A stretch of DNA of 64,000 nucleotides from Polyodon spathula (GCF_017654505.1 NC_054552.1:30354915-30418914), one strand, 5' to 3'. Counted from the first letter of the stretch, positions 1 to 13,688 are shown. The notes: generated by a model not told the origin, from the sequence alone. Numbers and translations are program-made.

Positions 1-3000
1 GAAAAACACCATTGTCCTATCAGTGGCAACTCTGTGCTTTACACGGCTATACTCTGATCAGGATTCAGTATAGTACAGTGCTATCAATTGAGTGCAAGAA
101 CATGCAGCATCTCCCTTCAGGGTGGGGGCAGTCATAGACAGTGTTATTGTATACACATAACATCAACTGGTAAACAGCAGTGAATGTGGGAGGACTCAGA
201 TTAGCTCTGGCCACCAACCAGATTCTTCGGGATAGCTGCTGATTCTGAATCTGAGCAGCTCTGTCCTGTTTACCGAGGATGTTTTGCCTGTTTTAGCAGA
301 GGTGTGGCTCCCTTCCTTAACAGACATAGAACTGAGCAGCAGTCTGCCAAGCATCCTGCCTCATCTGAGCATGCTCAGTACAAGCAAGACACCAAACACC
401 AGGGGCAGAATGATTACCTCCACCGCCCTTCACTGTTAATATAAGAGAGGCAGGATTCTTTTACATTACTCCAGTCTATATCGGCTGCTCTTCATGTCTA
501 GTCACAGGGATTATTTACAGTTATTTGGTTCAATTATATTAAAAAAAGGTGTTTTTCTTATCCTGCTTGCTTGTGATCTTGTGGTTTACACAACAGATCT
601 TGCAGTCCATGTTACTAAACGTTATCGCACAATATGTTTAAAACATTCTTTAGCATTCCAATTGCTTTTTTTTTTGTTTTGTTTTGTAGTTTTAACATGG
701 ACTGCTAGTCTGTTTTCATTACTGCTGTTAGTCACTGGTGTCTGGTTTCAGTTTTAATCCAAATAAACAGTACTGCTGCGCAAAAGTCAATGCCTGGTGA
801 CAGATTTAACAGCTGCTGAGAACACCTGACCATGCATGCACACCAAGTGAAGGATACACAATTTCAGCAATAACAGAGTTTTGATCAGTCTTAAGATATG
901 TTACTAATTCAGCAGGGGAACAAGAATAAACAGACACAGAAACGGGGTTAGGTGGAGCTGCAATCTAGCTTTGTGTGTCTTTCACGTCTGGGAGACTGGG
1001 TACTACCCTTATAAATGCATGCTAAAGCACAGGTTGGCTTGTTGAGTCATTGGGAACTATTAGAAAGTATGGTTAAAACAACAAAAAAAAAACACAGTAA
1101 ATGCTTGGAGAAAGAATGGTAACTGCAAAACTACAGTGCAGATTTAGTGGGGTAAATGCCCTGCCTCTAACTGAAGATGTTTTCATGCACACTAAATGTG
1201 GTAGTGATATGGCTGGAGGAAGGTCCCTAAGATGCTCGATGCTCGCAGATCTGCTGGAGATTGTTCTAGGAATAGTGAAGTGGTGCAGTGGTGTTGTAAG
1301 GACAGCAGATGGGAGTGTAGAGTCACGGTCCTTTAATTCAGATTGAAAAAACTGGGAGGCCTTGACTGAACTCACTACAGAAAAAAGAATCACAAGTTTA
1401 AATTGATACTAGTACCTGCTTTTCTTCAGCGTAATGCATTCCTGTTAAGTTTATAATCATAGACACAGTTTTGGTAAGACTAAAATATCCTTAACCAGAA
1501 TTTTGCTTCCAATTTATGTTAAACTCAAGTACCCAAGTGCTAAACCTACTACAATACACCAACATAGGGGACATCTGCTGCTAATAGGAAACTAAATGTC
1601 TATTCAATTCTAATACAGAGACCACAGCATTTGCATGTTTTCCTTGCCAGAAAAATACCACTGAAAATTTTTTGAGTAGTAATTCGATTAAATACTGTGA
1701 CAGAAATTTTTTTTCACTATTCCATGCGACGAAACAGAAAATGTGTCAAAGCTAAACTTTTCATGTGTTATTGAATGCCAAAGCTACCAACCCTTGATGT
1801 GAACACAGTTAAACAGAAATAATGTATTTTTGCAAGGGTAGCATGAAACAGTAAGGCAGAAAAAGCAGACATGGGAGGCTGTAGCATGTATTTTCTTCGA
1901 AAATATAAACTAGCCAGCAGGTTTAAGGAACAGATTGCTCTTCACAATAGTGTTTCTTCCTCTTGTGCTAATGGCATTTTTATTTACAACAAGCAGGCAC
2001 TGAAGCATAAAAGTGTAACGGTTTATTTTCCACTGCGTCTAATGGGTATCTGGTGGTGTATTGTATTGCTCTAGGTACAGCCCATTAGAATTTAAAAGCT
2101 ATGCGGACAGCATTGTAAATATTGAATCCTAATTAGCTGCAAAGCTAGTTGCAACATTATCTATATATTTTTATGTATATTGGTGGCGCATTAACTGCAC
2201 ATGCTGTTTTTCAATTAAATGCCTAATGAGTTTAAATGCGTAGTTTTCTACACATTTTAATACACAACCTATTGTACCTAATCAAGCACTTGAAGTTCAC
2301 AGACAGAATTCTCAGAAATCAGTTCAGTGACCATAAATAAAGGCCTGGTCCCAGGCAAACAATACACGTGATTACCCTCTAGTGGATAAAGCTCGAACTG
2401 CATGCTTCCTCTTTTCTCTGAAAAGAAAATGCAATACTGCAAATTACATGTATCAGTAATTGAAAACCAAATGCAAAATAATGGAAACTATATTGATCTA
2501 CATGAACAGAAATCGTTATGCACGTACCTTAACATATTGTTAATGCTGTGCACATTTTTGCACAGGATAAAGTACAGTCCAGTTTAGCTGTCACTCGATA
2601 AAGTTGATTTTACAGGAACAAGTCAAGATTCCAGTTACTGACGCTTCGTAGAACAAAGGTTTTTAGTTTTTTAAATCCCCATACAGAGTTATGATACTCT
2701 AATCTATACCAAAATTGTCTATACATTGTTTTAATTGTGTCTAAACGTTTACATACATAGACATACTGTATATAATGAATGAGTACAGTATTTTTCAGCA
2801 AACTATTGAAAATGCATATTTTCTTAATTGGTAACATGCAAGTAATATTTTCTTAAAAGGAAAAAAAAATAAACTAGTTTATCGCTGTCTTTCGGGGTAG
2901 TATAAAGCACCGAGAAGGGACAGTAGGGGTCACAAATTCCAAGTATCTGGCACATCGTTATATCTTTTTAATTTATCTGACAAGGGGTGAAGCGTGTGCT

Positions 3001-3080
3001 CTGTGGTTGCAAATACATTATTTTGGTGCGGGAGATATCATTTTTTGGTTTAGTGGCCTTGGTTTGTTTTGACCGCCAGT
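1..3080. other. intergenic region upstream of cfap161, no gene seen
   Basis: No reading frame here resembles a known protein. The open frames are short, AT-rich and lack splice context. AATAAA hexamers occur at about 762 and 2336. In human the plus-strand neighbour upstream of CFAP161 is TLNRD1, so part of this stretch could be its 3' untranslated or downstream sequence. That is inference from gene order only, because no TLNRD1 coding sequence is present. Confidence 0.6.
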
Positions 3081-3098
3081 AGCACGAAGCCTGCTGGG

Positions 3099-3145
3099 GT
3101 CACGTGACTGCCAAACGTCACATACTCAGTGGTAACCGTGGAAAC
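3099..3145 (+). promoter_or_regulatory. candidate cfap161 core promoter: E-box, CRE half-site, RFX X-box
   Basis: The perfect palindrome GTCACGTGAC (USF/MITF-TFE type E-box) lies at 3099-3108. ACGTCA, a CRE half-site in reverse, is at 3115-3120. GTAACC-GT-GGAAAC at 3132-3145 fits the RFX X-box GTNRCC(N0-3)RGYAAC with one mismatch, about 104 bases before the cfap161 start codon. RFX factors drive ciliary genes, so this fits the gene's function. Factor binding is inferred from sequence only. Confidence 0.6.
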
Positions 3146-3248
3146 CTGTAAACATACCACTTAACCCTCAACTTCATTTGCTTTTCCTGTGGTGCAGTAA
3201 GATATTAATAAATTAGACATTTTTCATTTGTAATTAAAGTTTTTCATT

Positions 3249-6200
3249 ATGAGCAGCGTAAGAACCTTCAGCGCTAATGTTCGGGTTGGAAACTGGAGCG
3301 AAGATATTAGTCTTGATGAGGTAAGGACCCGGGTGCATTTCGTTAAAATAACAGTAAGAGTACGTGGAGTAGGCTTTTTATTTAAAATGTCGAACACGTT
3401 TTTCACTATGCTTTCTATGATTTGGTACTGTAGCTATGCATTCTTACGCGAGATAGCGCAGTAAGTGTTGTTAGATTAGTTAAGCTATCCTGACTTGAAT
3501 GATTTATTTACGGTATTGTGTGTATTTCCTCACAGGACGTACTGAAAGACTTCTTAGCCAGGAAAGAAAAAGGGGAATTGATTGTACAGAAAACAAGCTT
3601 CCTTAAACGCAGTATTTTGAAAGAGGTAACATTGGTACTTTTAACCTGTTTTGCAACAAAAACGAAAAAGCGTGAGCGACTGAGAGCCTTGTCTTACATT
3701 CAACAGTAGTGCATACATATAATGTAATACACGTAATGTAAATGTTTTAATTTCAAACACACATAGCTGTAGAATACGTTTACTGTCTGTACAAGCATCC
3801 CAGCCTTATCAGGGACTCCAAAACTCCTATACAGTAAAACATGCACCTGCCGATTGTCTGCTATGCAAACACTGCTTTTTCTTCAGACATTAATCAATTA
3901 CCCTGCATAGTGTTCTTGTTGCACTTTGTAAGACAAAGTGTGTCATTAATCTTCTGCATCCTCACAGACTAATCTGTCAGTGACCACAGATGAATTGGTC
4001 CACTTTGGAGACACGGTAATGCTGGTAAACCCTGGTACCGAGAAGGAAAGCCTTACTGGCATCGATCCATTCCGTCACCCTTCATCCCTGAGTATTAATG
4101 CGGACACGACGAACGTCGGGATCAATTCCTCGCTTGTGGCCCCTTGTGGAATGAGTGCGAGCACGAACCTGACCCCCTGTGTTAGAAACTCTTTCAGAAT
4201 TGAAAGGTAGGAATCCTACTACACATTCATAGGCTGTACAGTCATTAACAAATACAACAAAATAATACCAGCTTCACCATAGAGGGGTCTCTTCGGTTGA
4301 TCTAATCAGTGGCCAACACTGTTGAGTTAATTCAGCTGGTGTTCTTGGGGACCAAAGTTATGCTTTCTGTCAGCAAGGATCCTATTTGAATGATTTAAAT
4401 GGCAGTGTTATTTAGATCAATTATTAGATCAATTGAATAGACCACCCACATGCCTTTTTTTAAACCAAACTTTATAGTAGGTAAAAATAATGATCATAGA
4501 AATCCCAATGCACCAGATCCATAGCAAAGTAAAATTACACAAAGACAAAAGCTCCACCGACACCGATGAAGGTATCGTATTAGCCATAGCTTGCCTGTGT
4601 TTCACAGTTTATTCTAGGATACTTTTATAATTTCAGTATTTCATTTTATTTATGTACCTTAAACTCAAATGCAGAAAGGTTTGCGCAGTAACATTTTTCC
4701 CCTCCCTTCACTGAACAGTGTTGATGGAACTCCTGCGGGTGAGCCTCTGACATATGGCCAGAGCTTTGCTCTAAGGACCACACACGGCTTTGCAGGCGAG
4801 GTGAGCCACATATAATACCAGAGTTTTAAAATCTAATACGGATCGGTAGGGTCATCAAAGGTGTTCTTAAATGCTTCTTTACGCAGAACCAAAGAATGGT
4901 TCAATTACAACAATTATTCCCCCCCTCTATGCATTCTCTCTATGCATTCATGAATCTTTTTTTTTTTCTGCCCCCTAGTTATATTTGATAAGCGACCATA
5001 AAACATTCGAGAAGTGTGCCTTGAAATCCCGCCTACAGGAAGTGAGTTTGACTGAGCAGCCTTCATTCCTGTCATGCTGGCAGGCTGTTTACCATGACCC
5101 TCAATTACGTCTTGAATATGAAGGATGCCCTGTTCCTGTAAGTAATATGCAAATCACAGCTTGCATTCATTTATTTCCTGTAGCTGTTCTCAGGCACAGT
5201 GGCTTGAAGAGGCAATAAGAGTATTATATATTCAAAGCATTTTGCTCCACCTGTTTCATTGAAAAAAAAAAGAAAACAACCTATAATGCAGAATTAGGAA
5301 TGGATCTGTTTACATTGAACCCTGTGTTAAGAAGCAACCAAAGGGACTAAACATTTGTGCTTGTTTAAAGCAATTCATTAAAGGTGCATGTGTAGTTAAA
5401 CATCTAGTAGGAGCGTGCAGTATATGCACAATTATTGCTCTGATCATTTCTGAGACAAGTGATTTGCCAGTGAGTCTCATTTTTATTGCATAGTATAGAT
5501 TACACTTACATCATACAGAGGTTTGGATACTTCTATTAAACATACATCTAGAGTTTGGACAGTGATAGAGTACTTTTATCTGCAAGACTCCAAAGTCCAC
5601 TTTGGTAATACCAAATCTTAAAAAAAAAACAAAAAAAACAATCTTCTAAATGAATGCTCTTATGTAAAATAGCACTTGATGTTCAGACTTTATTGGAAGT
5701 TGACAGACCTGGCTATGTAAAAAAGATTTTCCTATTTGTTTTTGTTTTCAAAGGCAAACTCAAAAGTGCTTATCAGTCATTGCAAGACAAACCAATGCTT
5801 GGCCGCTCTTGAAAACTACACTTTATTGTAAGTGTTGTCATTTGAAAAATATATAACTTTACTTCTCTGAAGAATACTGTGTGTGTTTTAAAGCTTATCA
5901 TAGAAAATAATACAATGTGATCACTCTATTATTGTTTGATTTTATGGCATGCATTAGGCTCCATTTGCAGTTGCAGACAGTTATGATATATATGACCTTA
6001 TTAACAAAGCTTTAAGCATGTTGAGTCTATTTTAATTAATTGAATAAAGTTCAAACATTTCTAGACCGTTAAAGCAGACATTAAGAAAAAAAAAAAAAAA
6101 AAAAAAAAAAAAACACCCTCTTGCAAACTGATGAGTTTAAAATAATTAGGAATTAAAATAAATAGTAAGCAATCCTTCCTTTGCAGGACACTGTATGGAA

Positions 6201-6421
6201 AAGAATATGAAGTCACAGCACACACCTATCTGGACTCCCATAAGGCTGAGCGTGATCTTAATCACTGGCTTCTGGTAACCAGGAACCCGGGCAAAGACGC
6301 ACCAACAATAATCGACAGACCTGAGCCACCAGTCGAAACAACAAGGACACCAGCTGAAGGGACTGTGCCACAAACTGTGGAGGAGAACCCACAAACTGTG
6401 GAGGGGAATGGTGGTTTGTAG
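3249..6421 (+). CDS. cfap161: cilia- and flagella-associated protein 161
   Basis: This is a seven-exon gene. Coding exons are 3249-3320, 3536-3625, 3968-4206, 4719-4800, 4979-5137, 5754-5827 and 6187-6421. All are bounded by GT/AG and phases join without a break, giving 316 aa (human about 301). CFAP161 is an axonemal protein, reported as a microtubule inner protein of motile-cilium doublets. The alignment with the human protein is collinear: RVGNW near residues 12-16, GDTVMLVNP at 68-76, a CWQA..DPQLRLEYEG block in exon 5 (QLRLEYEG at 203-210) and YGKE.EV.AHTYLDSH at the start of exon 7. No signal peptide or membrane segment is visible, as expected for a cytoplasmic ciliary protein. The C-terminal tail is less conserved and contains a doubled PQTVE motif. 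The start is the first ATG before the conserved block. il16 lies downstream on the same strand, as in human. Confidence 0.93.
6086..6113 (+). repeat. poly(A) run in cfap161 intron 6
   Basis: An uninterrupted run of about 28 A lies 70 bases before the acceptor of the last coding exon. It may be the tail of an old retroposon, but no body of such an element is recognisable. Confidence 0.8.
6368..6409 (+). repeat. 21-bp tandem duplication in the last cfap161 codons
   Basis: Two 21-bp copies (6368-6388 and 6389-6409) differ at two or three positions. They encode two copies of PQTVE(E/G)N just before the stop codon. Each copy contains the near-palindrome CCACAAACTGTGG. It preserves the frame and lengthens a poorly conserved tail. 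Confidence 0.8.
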
Positions 6422-6549
6422 AAAAATAATAGCAAACATGAAATATGGAATTGAAAAACATAACTGCAAAAGTGTTTTCTTAATGGCTTTAAACATCTAA
6501 TAGGCACTTCAGTACAAATATTCAAGACTTCTGACAAAAACAGGCTATA

Positions 6550-6555
6550 AATAAA
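6550..6555 (+). terminator. candidate cfap161 polyadenylation signal
   Basis: AATAAA lies 129 bases after the cfap161 stop codon. A second AATAAA follows at 6622-6627. Which one is used cannot be told from sequence. Confidence 0.4.
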
Positions 6556-6627
6556 TCTTGCTGTAAGTCATCATATTTGTGAATTGAATTACAGTAGTTA
6601 TTCTGTCTGTAATAATTCCACAATAAA

Positions 6628-8860
6628 TGTTTCCTCAGATCAGTAAATGTAATCTTTAATTTCCACCAGCAGAGGGAGACAAGATAACTTGATTGGATCT
6701 GCAAATGAAAGATGCAATGTTTTTATCTAATACCATGCAGTAAAGCACAGTGAAAACAAGGCAGAGTATAGACAATCATGGTAATTGTGTAGGCAAGTAT
6801 GATAAATCATTGATGAATTGCTGCACCACGTTTACCATTTCAGTTCTTGAACTTATAAAGCCTAATAATACAATTTAAGGGGCGTGAATTGGCTTGTCTG
6901 CACCACACACAAATTAATTGCAGGGTTAACTTAAGCACTACTCAGCTATTTAAACTACTTTTATGTTCATCCATAATTTAAAGATACATAACCCATACCC
7001 TTGTGCTAATTTAGTTCACAGATGACTGTATAGCCCTGCTGTCAAATGGATTCTATGGGAATATGAGTTCTTGCAGCAGGCTCTTAGTGTGATGAACAAG
7101 GCTTCTTTAGTTTAATTACAGTACTGCACAGAGACTAGCCAACACTGAAGACTCCTGCAGGATGTACGCAGTGTCATTCAAGTCTGTAATAATCAAGGGA
7201 GACCTTTGAGAAACAATTTCAGTACTGTCTGAAATACTAGCGGGACAAAATCACATGTTATTTCAGTTACAAGGGAAATTCTGTTGAACAATTTATTACA
7301 ATATATTTATCTTTTTTTTTTTTTTTTTGTTGGTTGTATATTATTTGACAGACAGACAACCAAGATAGACATTGTGGTCCCAGGCGCAAGACAGATATTT
7401 TAGGTGTATTGCAACATCCTTGATATTTACTTAAAAAAAAAACAAAAAAACAAAAAAAACACAAGAATGAAAGCAAGTTGTTTATTGAACCTTTTCATGC
7501 AGGATCCTGGATGGTTGAATTGGGTTTTATAGGACTGGATGACCATAAAAACACCACACCTGTGAACTATTGCAGGATACACTATTATTATCTATTTTAA
7601 CAATACTAGTGGGTGGTGCTGTGAGATGCTAGGTTTAAAAAAAATCACCCATTTCTGCACGGTTGCTATTGATCATCCAGCAGCCAAAAAAAGAAAGGTG
7701 AATAATTGGATGGGCATAGAGACTGGGCGGCTCCCTCACATCCTAAAAGGGTGTTCCAACCCATTTGCTTGTGGGACAATGTATGGGCAGCTCCGATAAC
7801 CATAATTGATTTAATATCTGCTATAATGATACCAAAGCCTTTTAAGAGCAGCAACATTAATCAGAAAATCAAAACACAAAAGTGTAAAATAAATAATAGT
7901 GAGAAAGAAATCATAAAATAAAAGTAATGTTCTGCTCATTAGGTTGTTAATGGTAATGGAAAAACGAATGGACAATCAAGCAAATACATGAAAGCCCAAA
8001 ATCAAATACCTAGGAATATATCATTAACCTCTCCGGTCTGTGGTGCTGCAAAGCAACTTGAATTCAGCCTCTGTCGCCACTTTGTTTGCTTTGGGATTCC
8101 TGTCTGTTCAATGAATCACAGCGTGCTGCTTGGTACACAGGCTGCATTCACTGCCATGGCTTTCAGCAGTACTGAAGAGCTTTATGTTTTTCCTGCTCAC
8201 TTGGGTTAATCAACTGCACAGTAAAGGGAAAACTTTCCCAGTAGAATCCCTACCTATAAGGTTAGGTGGCTTGCATCTACTATCTTTAGATAAATAAACA
8301 GAAAGGGGGCCATAGCACTGTGACACTAGGACTGTTCATGAATTAGCTGGCATGGATTTTTACACATATTTAGCAGACCCTATAAATGTACTGTACGCTA
8401 ACCGATGCAGCTGTCTGAGTTACACATACACATGCACACAAAGATATACGTATAAATTAGAGCTATGCACACAGCTTTTTGTGTTTTCGTGTCAATAAGA
8501 GGACCCCATGCTCCTGTGTTCCTGTCACTCTTCATGCAAACATAAATAAATCACAAAATACATTCAAACATTTGCTGAAACATAATTCTCAACTAAAGAG
8601 CTGTGACATATTTGCAAAAAGAAGTGACATCCTGAAACAGGTGATTCTCTGTTCTGTAGGTGTTTCCATTCTTACCTAATAGAGTCTCTCAAAGATCTCC
8701 AAATGGATGGTATACAGTACTGCAAGCCTAGCCTACATACCATCTATACACACATCATGTAGGGCGATGTATAAACTTGGGAACAGTGCTTTACTGTGAG
8801 AAAGGTCAACATGAGTTTATGCTATAAAAAGCAATATAATAATTATGAGACAGGAAAAGG
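6628..8860. other. intergenic region between cfap161 and il16, no gene seen
   Basis: AT-rich DNA with poly(T)/poly(A) runs near 7312-7328 and 7432-7460. The short open frames have no recognisable domains or splice context. No gene or complete mobile element was identified. Confidence 0.6.
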
Positions 8861-8861
8861 C

Positions 8862-9004
8862 TATAACTCAGTGGTTAATGCAGTGAAATAACATCTTTAT
8901 ACACAGCTGCTCAAAGGGAGGGCGGTAGTTGCAAGTACCCAATCTAAATCATTGAAACTTTCTGGCAATGGGTTAAGAAAAAAAAAAAAAAAAAAAAAAA
9001 AAAA
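8862..9004 (+). mobile_element. SINE-like element with poly(A) tail
   Basis: The 5' part contains ATAACTCAGTGGTTAA, which resembles a pol III box A from a tRNA. About 60 bases later GTAGTTGCAAGTACCC resembles a degenerate box B. The segment ends in a run of about 27 A (8978-9004). tRNA-like head plus A-tail is the layout of a tRNA-derived SINE. Target-site duplications are not clear, so this is tentative. Confidence 0.4.
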
Positions 9005-10284
9005 CCTCTTCTGAGTAGAAAAGCTAGATTGTTAAACTGTAATTCCTAATGCTCCATAGCCTGAAACACAAACGCATCCAGATCTTTTTATTTCACTGGA
9101 CATGCGGTAAAAACAATGGAACCAATGCATTCCCTCTTCTATTCCATCAACAGGCATCAGGGGTGTCATTTATTTGTAAAGAAGATAATCAACTCTGGTA
9201 AGTAATGTGTTTTGTTTTCTGATTTTTTGGTCGTTGAAACAGAATGTCTGATATAGTACAATGCTGCACGTCGTGCTGGATTCCAAAGAAAGGTTCTGCA
9301 GTAGTTTTCTGCTTTAGAAGATGGAAGTGAAGCCAACAGATCAGGTAAACCCTGCTTTTCTGGGACTCCTCGAGATTTCCTAATTCAAGCCCTGCTGTTT
9401 TGATAGCAGCTGTTAGAATTTAAAACACGCTTGGGAACAGAATGTGAAGGGCATATCCAATGTACAGCTGGATAGCTGAAAGAGGAATATTTTTTTATAG
9501 AAACTTGTTTTGCAATTTATATGTTTACAGCCTATTAAAGTTTTTTTTTTTTTTTGTAGAAAATGTCATACATTTGTTTCCATAGGGATAAGGTTTTGCC
9601 AAAGTAAATCAGAGTAAATGCAATATACTGAACCCCTAATAAAAAGTTTACTGTGGTAAACGCTGGTAAAAGCACAGAAAAGTGTGGTAAAGCACACAGG
9701 TCAGCATACAACTCTTTAAGACCTGTGATTCTCAGGTTTTTACTGTTTGAAGGGTATGTCAGTAATAAGGAATCGTAAAAAAAACGCAGAATGAAATGTC
9801 ATTGTCATAACTGTAATTATTTAGTATTTACTGCAATATAACAGGCATGATAAATAGCATATACACTTGGGCAGATTGAATGGATAAGCCTCTTTGAATA
9901 CCAGCTTGTAGGGCCCATTGAAATAGCTCAACACTCACAGAAGAAAATACAAAATCTTCCCAAAGGTGTAGTTACTGCTTTCAAGGATAGGATTTCACAA
10001 CAGAGAATTAAGAGCAGTGTTTGGTTTAGTAGAGCTTCTGTAGACCATGTCAGTGCATTCATTTTCAACAGAGCTCTGTTTAAAACATACTGGGTGTGGG
10101 CTGCTCAGAGGACGTCTGGTGGCTGGGATGGGGAGGGTAATTAGACAGTGCATCTACACTATGCAGTCATTTGCACTAGACTAGGCTGTGCATACCTGTG
10201 GAGTGGCAAACAGAATACATTTTTGTTGGTTTAAATTAAGTGGATTTCTTTCTTTGTAGCACATATATTATTAACTATAATAAC

Positions 10285-11239
<955 letters not shown>

Positions 11240-11511
11240 TGCCAATGTGCCAGCATGCCAGCGTGCCAGTGTGCCAGCATGCCAGCGGGTCAGTATGCCA
11301 GTCTGCCAGTGTGCCAGTTTGCCAGCGTGCCAGCATTCCAGCGTGCCAGTCTGCCAATGTGCCAGCATGCCAGCGGGTCAGTATGCCAGTCTTCCAGTGT
11401 GCCAGAATGCCAGCGTACCAGTCCGCCAATGTGTCAGTTTGCCAGTTTGCCAGTCTGCCAGTCTGCCAGCGTGTCAGTGTGTCAGCGTGTCAGCATGCCA
11501 GCGTGCCAGTG
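11240..11511. repeat. 8-bp minisatellite, consensus TGCCAGYN, 34 units
   Basis: There are 34 consecutive 8-bp units based on TGCCAG followed by two variable bases (CG, CA, TG, TC, TT). Variant units include GGTCAGTA, TTCCAGCG and TGCCAATG. A run including TGCCAGCA, TGCCAGCG, GGTCAGTA and TGCCAGTC occurs twice, 11 units (88 bp) apart, showing a higher-order duplication. Because 8 is not a multiple of 3 and the unit lacks stop codons, several frames stay open throughout. These open frames are not genes. Confidence 0.95.
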
Positions 11512-13688
11512 TGTAACTGCTGAGAATTTAAACCATATGAATCCGGACTGGAGTTCAGTGTCCTAAAACCTGCCACGTTTTAAGAAGTTGTCTCAGGGTC
11601 TACAAGTGCACGGACATTAGGTTGCCATGGAAACAAAACACAACTTCAAACGTAAGCACAAATACACTGCCATCCTTATACCCCTTGCTGGACGGACCAA
11701 ATTATGTCAGAACCAGAGGTAGCTGCTGCTGCTGCTGCTGCTGCAGTTATAATGCCTTTCAGCTGAAATAACAGCCACACCCCTGCACATCATAAATTCA
11801 TCCTCTTTAGAGAAAAAAAAGGTTTGTATCACACCTAATCCATGGGAAAATCAACACGTGTTTCTTTAAATGGCAAATTATTCATCAGTCTGCTGCTTTC
11901 GCTTATAAACAGCTAATGAGTTCACAGGTCAGCTTCTCTTGAGACTGATAGTTTATATCACGCAACACTTCTTATTATTCATTGGTCTGGGTTCTTTTGA
12001 GGTTAGCCAGCATGGTCTGCCAGTCCAAACAGAAAAAAACAAACTTCCAGTAAGACAGTGTGATGAGAAAGTGCAGTGCTGTTTGTTAAATGTGGCAAGG
12101 TTCAGAGTTTGCATAACTATAGCTTTTTGTTTGCCGCACTCTATTAGAACTCTAATGGAGAGCAAAGGACAGTTTCAGGCTGTGACAGAGACTGTTGTCT
12201 GCAATGAAAACTGACTTAGTGCTGTCAACTTCTCTGTATTGGAGCACGAGCCAAAATAACTAGGACTTGGAAAAGAATCAAAGAACACTGTGTGCATGTG
12301 TATAGTGAGCTGGATGGAAAACACACATTTTGCAATAAACGTTATAAAAACACTTTTTTTTTTTGTTTTTTATGTCCAGCTGTTTAAAACAAGAGTGGAT
12401 TGTGCAGGATAAAATATTTCAGCTCCCCATCTAATGTATTGCAAGTTCTCTGCTGTAAAGAAAGTAGATTAAGGTTAGACTTGTGCTTTTAAATAAACTG
12501 GGCATCAACATGACATATTACAGCTATACTAGGCCTTGTCTCAAGAGAACGCAATATGAAACTGATAGAACGAAATGGTCTTGATAACACAGGGGAGAAG
12601 GTGAATCAGGTACAGGCTGTGACAGCTTACAAAGCTGCTTGGTATGGGTATGACATAGAAGGGTTCTTGTTGTTGTTGTGTGATATACAATGTGAATATA
12701 TCAACAAGAAAACATTGAAGAACACATTAGTTAACATTGATATTTCATACCTGAACCAAAATTACTATTTAGGTTTGATATTTTACCTCCTCATCTTCCC
12801 ATAACAACAAATACTCAAAAACATATTGAACGAACACTGAACCGTATGGAAATCTTAACGATCACACTCCTCTTCTGAACGTGGAATAAATAAATACAGT
12901 ATTCCTCAGTGCTAAGAAAACACACCGCCTTCAGACTTACTTGCTGACTCTGTTTGGCTGTCATTGTATTGATGTGGCCATTCTCGCTGAGCTGCATCAT
13001 GGCTTACTAAAAACCTTTAGTTTAATAAAAAAAAAATAAAAAAAAAACGAACACTGTAAAAGAATCAGGTTCAACTAAATATCCAGAAATACATTCTTGT
13101 AGCAACCAACCCAAACACATGATGCTCAATTTGGCTTCTTACTTGCAGCCAACCAGCTTGTGTATAAAGTAAGAGCTCATTTTTCAACCCCTTTGTGCTT
13201 TGTTGTTAATCATCAGTGATGCTCAGCGTTACCGATAAGGGTATGGGTAACCTATATTTTACATATACGATAGCCTACAGTGGTAAAGCAATCCAATTTT
13301 CATCAAACTATGAATCAGGTGTTTGTTTAGGTCTGGTTACAAATCTGGTGTAATGTAGCATTAAAAGTAATATGGCAAATAAGAGTAAATAGAAGGGGTA
13401 GCCATTCCTGTCCGGATTGAAATGCATTGGTGGAGGTCTGCAGGAAACCTCACGTAGACCCTCAGCATTACTAAATCCTACCTATATTATCCACTCTCTA
13501 AGAGTCAATGGAGGTAAAAAGTCCTGCGCTAAGTACGAAACTCCAAGATGGGAATTAATAGGAAGTCAACATGTGACAACATGTGCTTTCTTGGCAAGGA
13601 AGAAAATAGCTTTTATGTAGTCTGCCTCAAGTCTCTCAGTACACTTATGAAACAGGATTCCTAACTGAATTTTCTAATTGCTTTACAG
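11512..13688. other. il16 upstream region
   Basis: Contains an X-box-like site at 11621-11634, a short (GCT)n run near 11722-11744 and poly(T)/poly(A) runs. A possible small exon ending at a GTACAG near 12610 cannot join the il16 start exon without meeting a stop, so it is not called. The il16 promoter and untranslated first exon(s) probably lie here or further upstream. Confidence 0.4.
11621..11634 (+). promoter_or_regulatory. X-box-like RFX motif GTTGCCATGGAAAC
   Basis: GTTGCC-AT-GGAAAC matches the RFX consensus GTNRCC(N0-3)RGYAAC except for one base in the right half-site. It lies about 2.1 kb before the il16 start codon, just past the minisatellite. Binding is inferred. Confidence 0.5.

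Noticed and set aside
494..757. 87-codon plus-strand frame with a hydrophobic segment
   Set aside because: AT-rich, starts with no supporting context and has no recognisable similarity. The hydrophobicity follows from T-rich sequence.
6146..6537. Minus-strand open frames over cfap161 exon 7
   Set aside because: Antisense shadows of the conserved last exon of cfap161.
12556..12609. Possible upstream il16 exon starting with ATG and ending at GTACAG
   Set aside because: Joining it in phase to the acceptor at 13689 leads into an early stop, so it cannot supply the il16 start.
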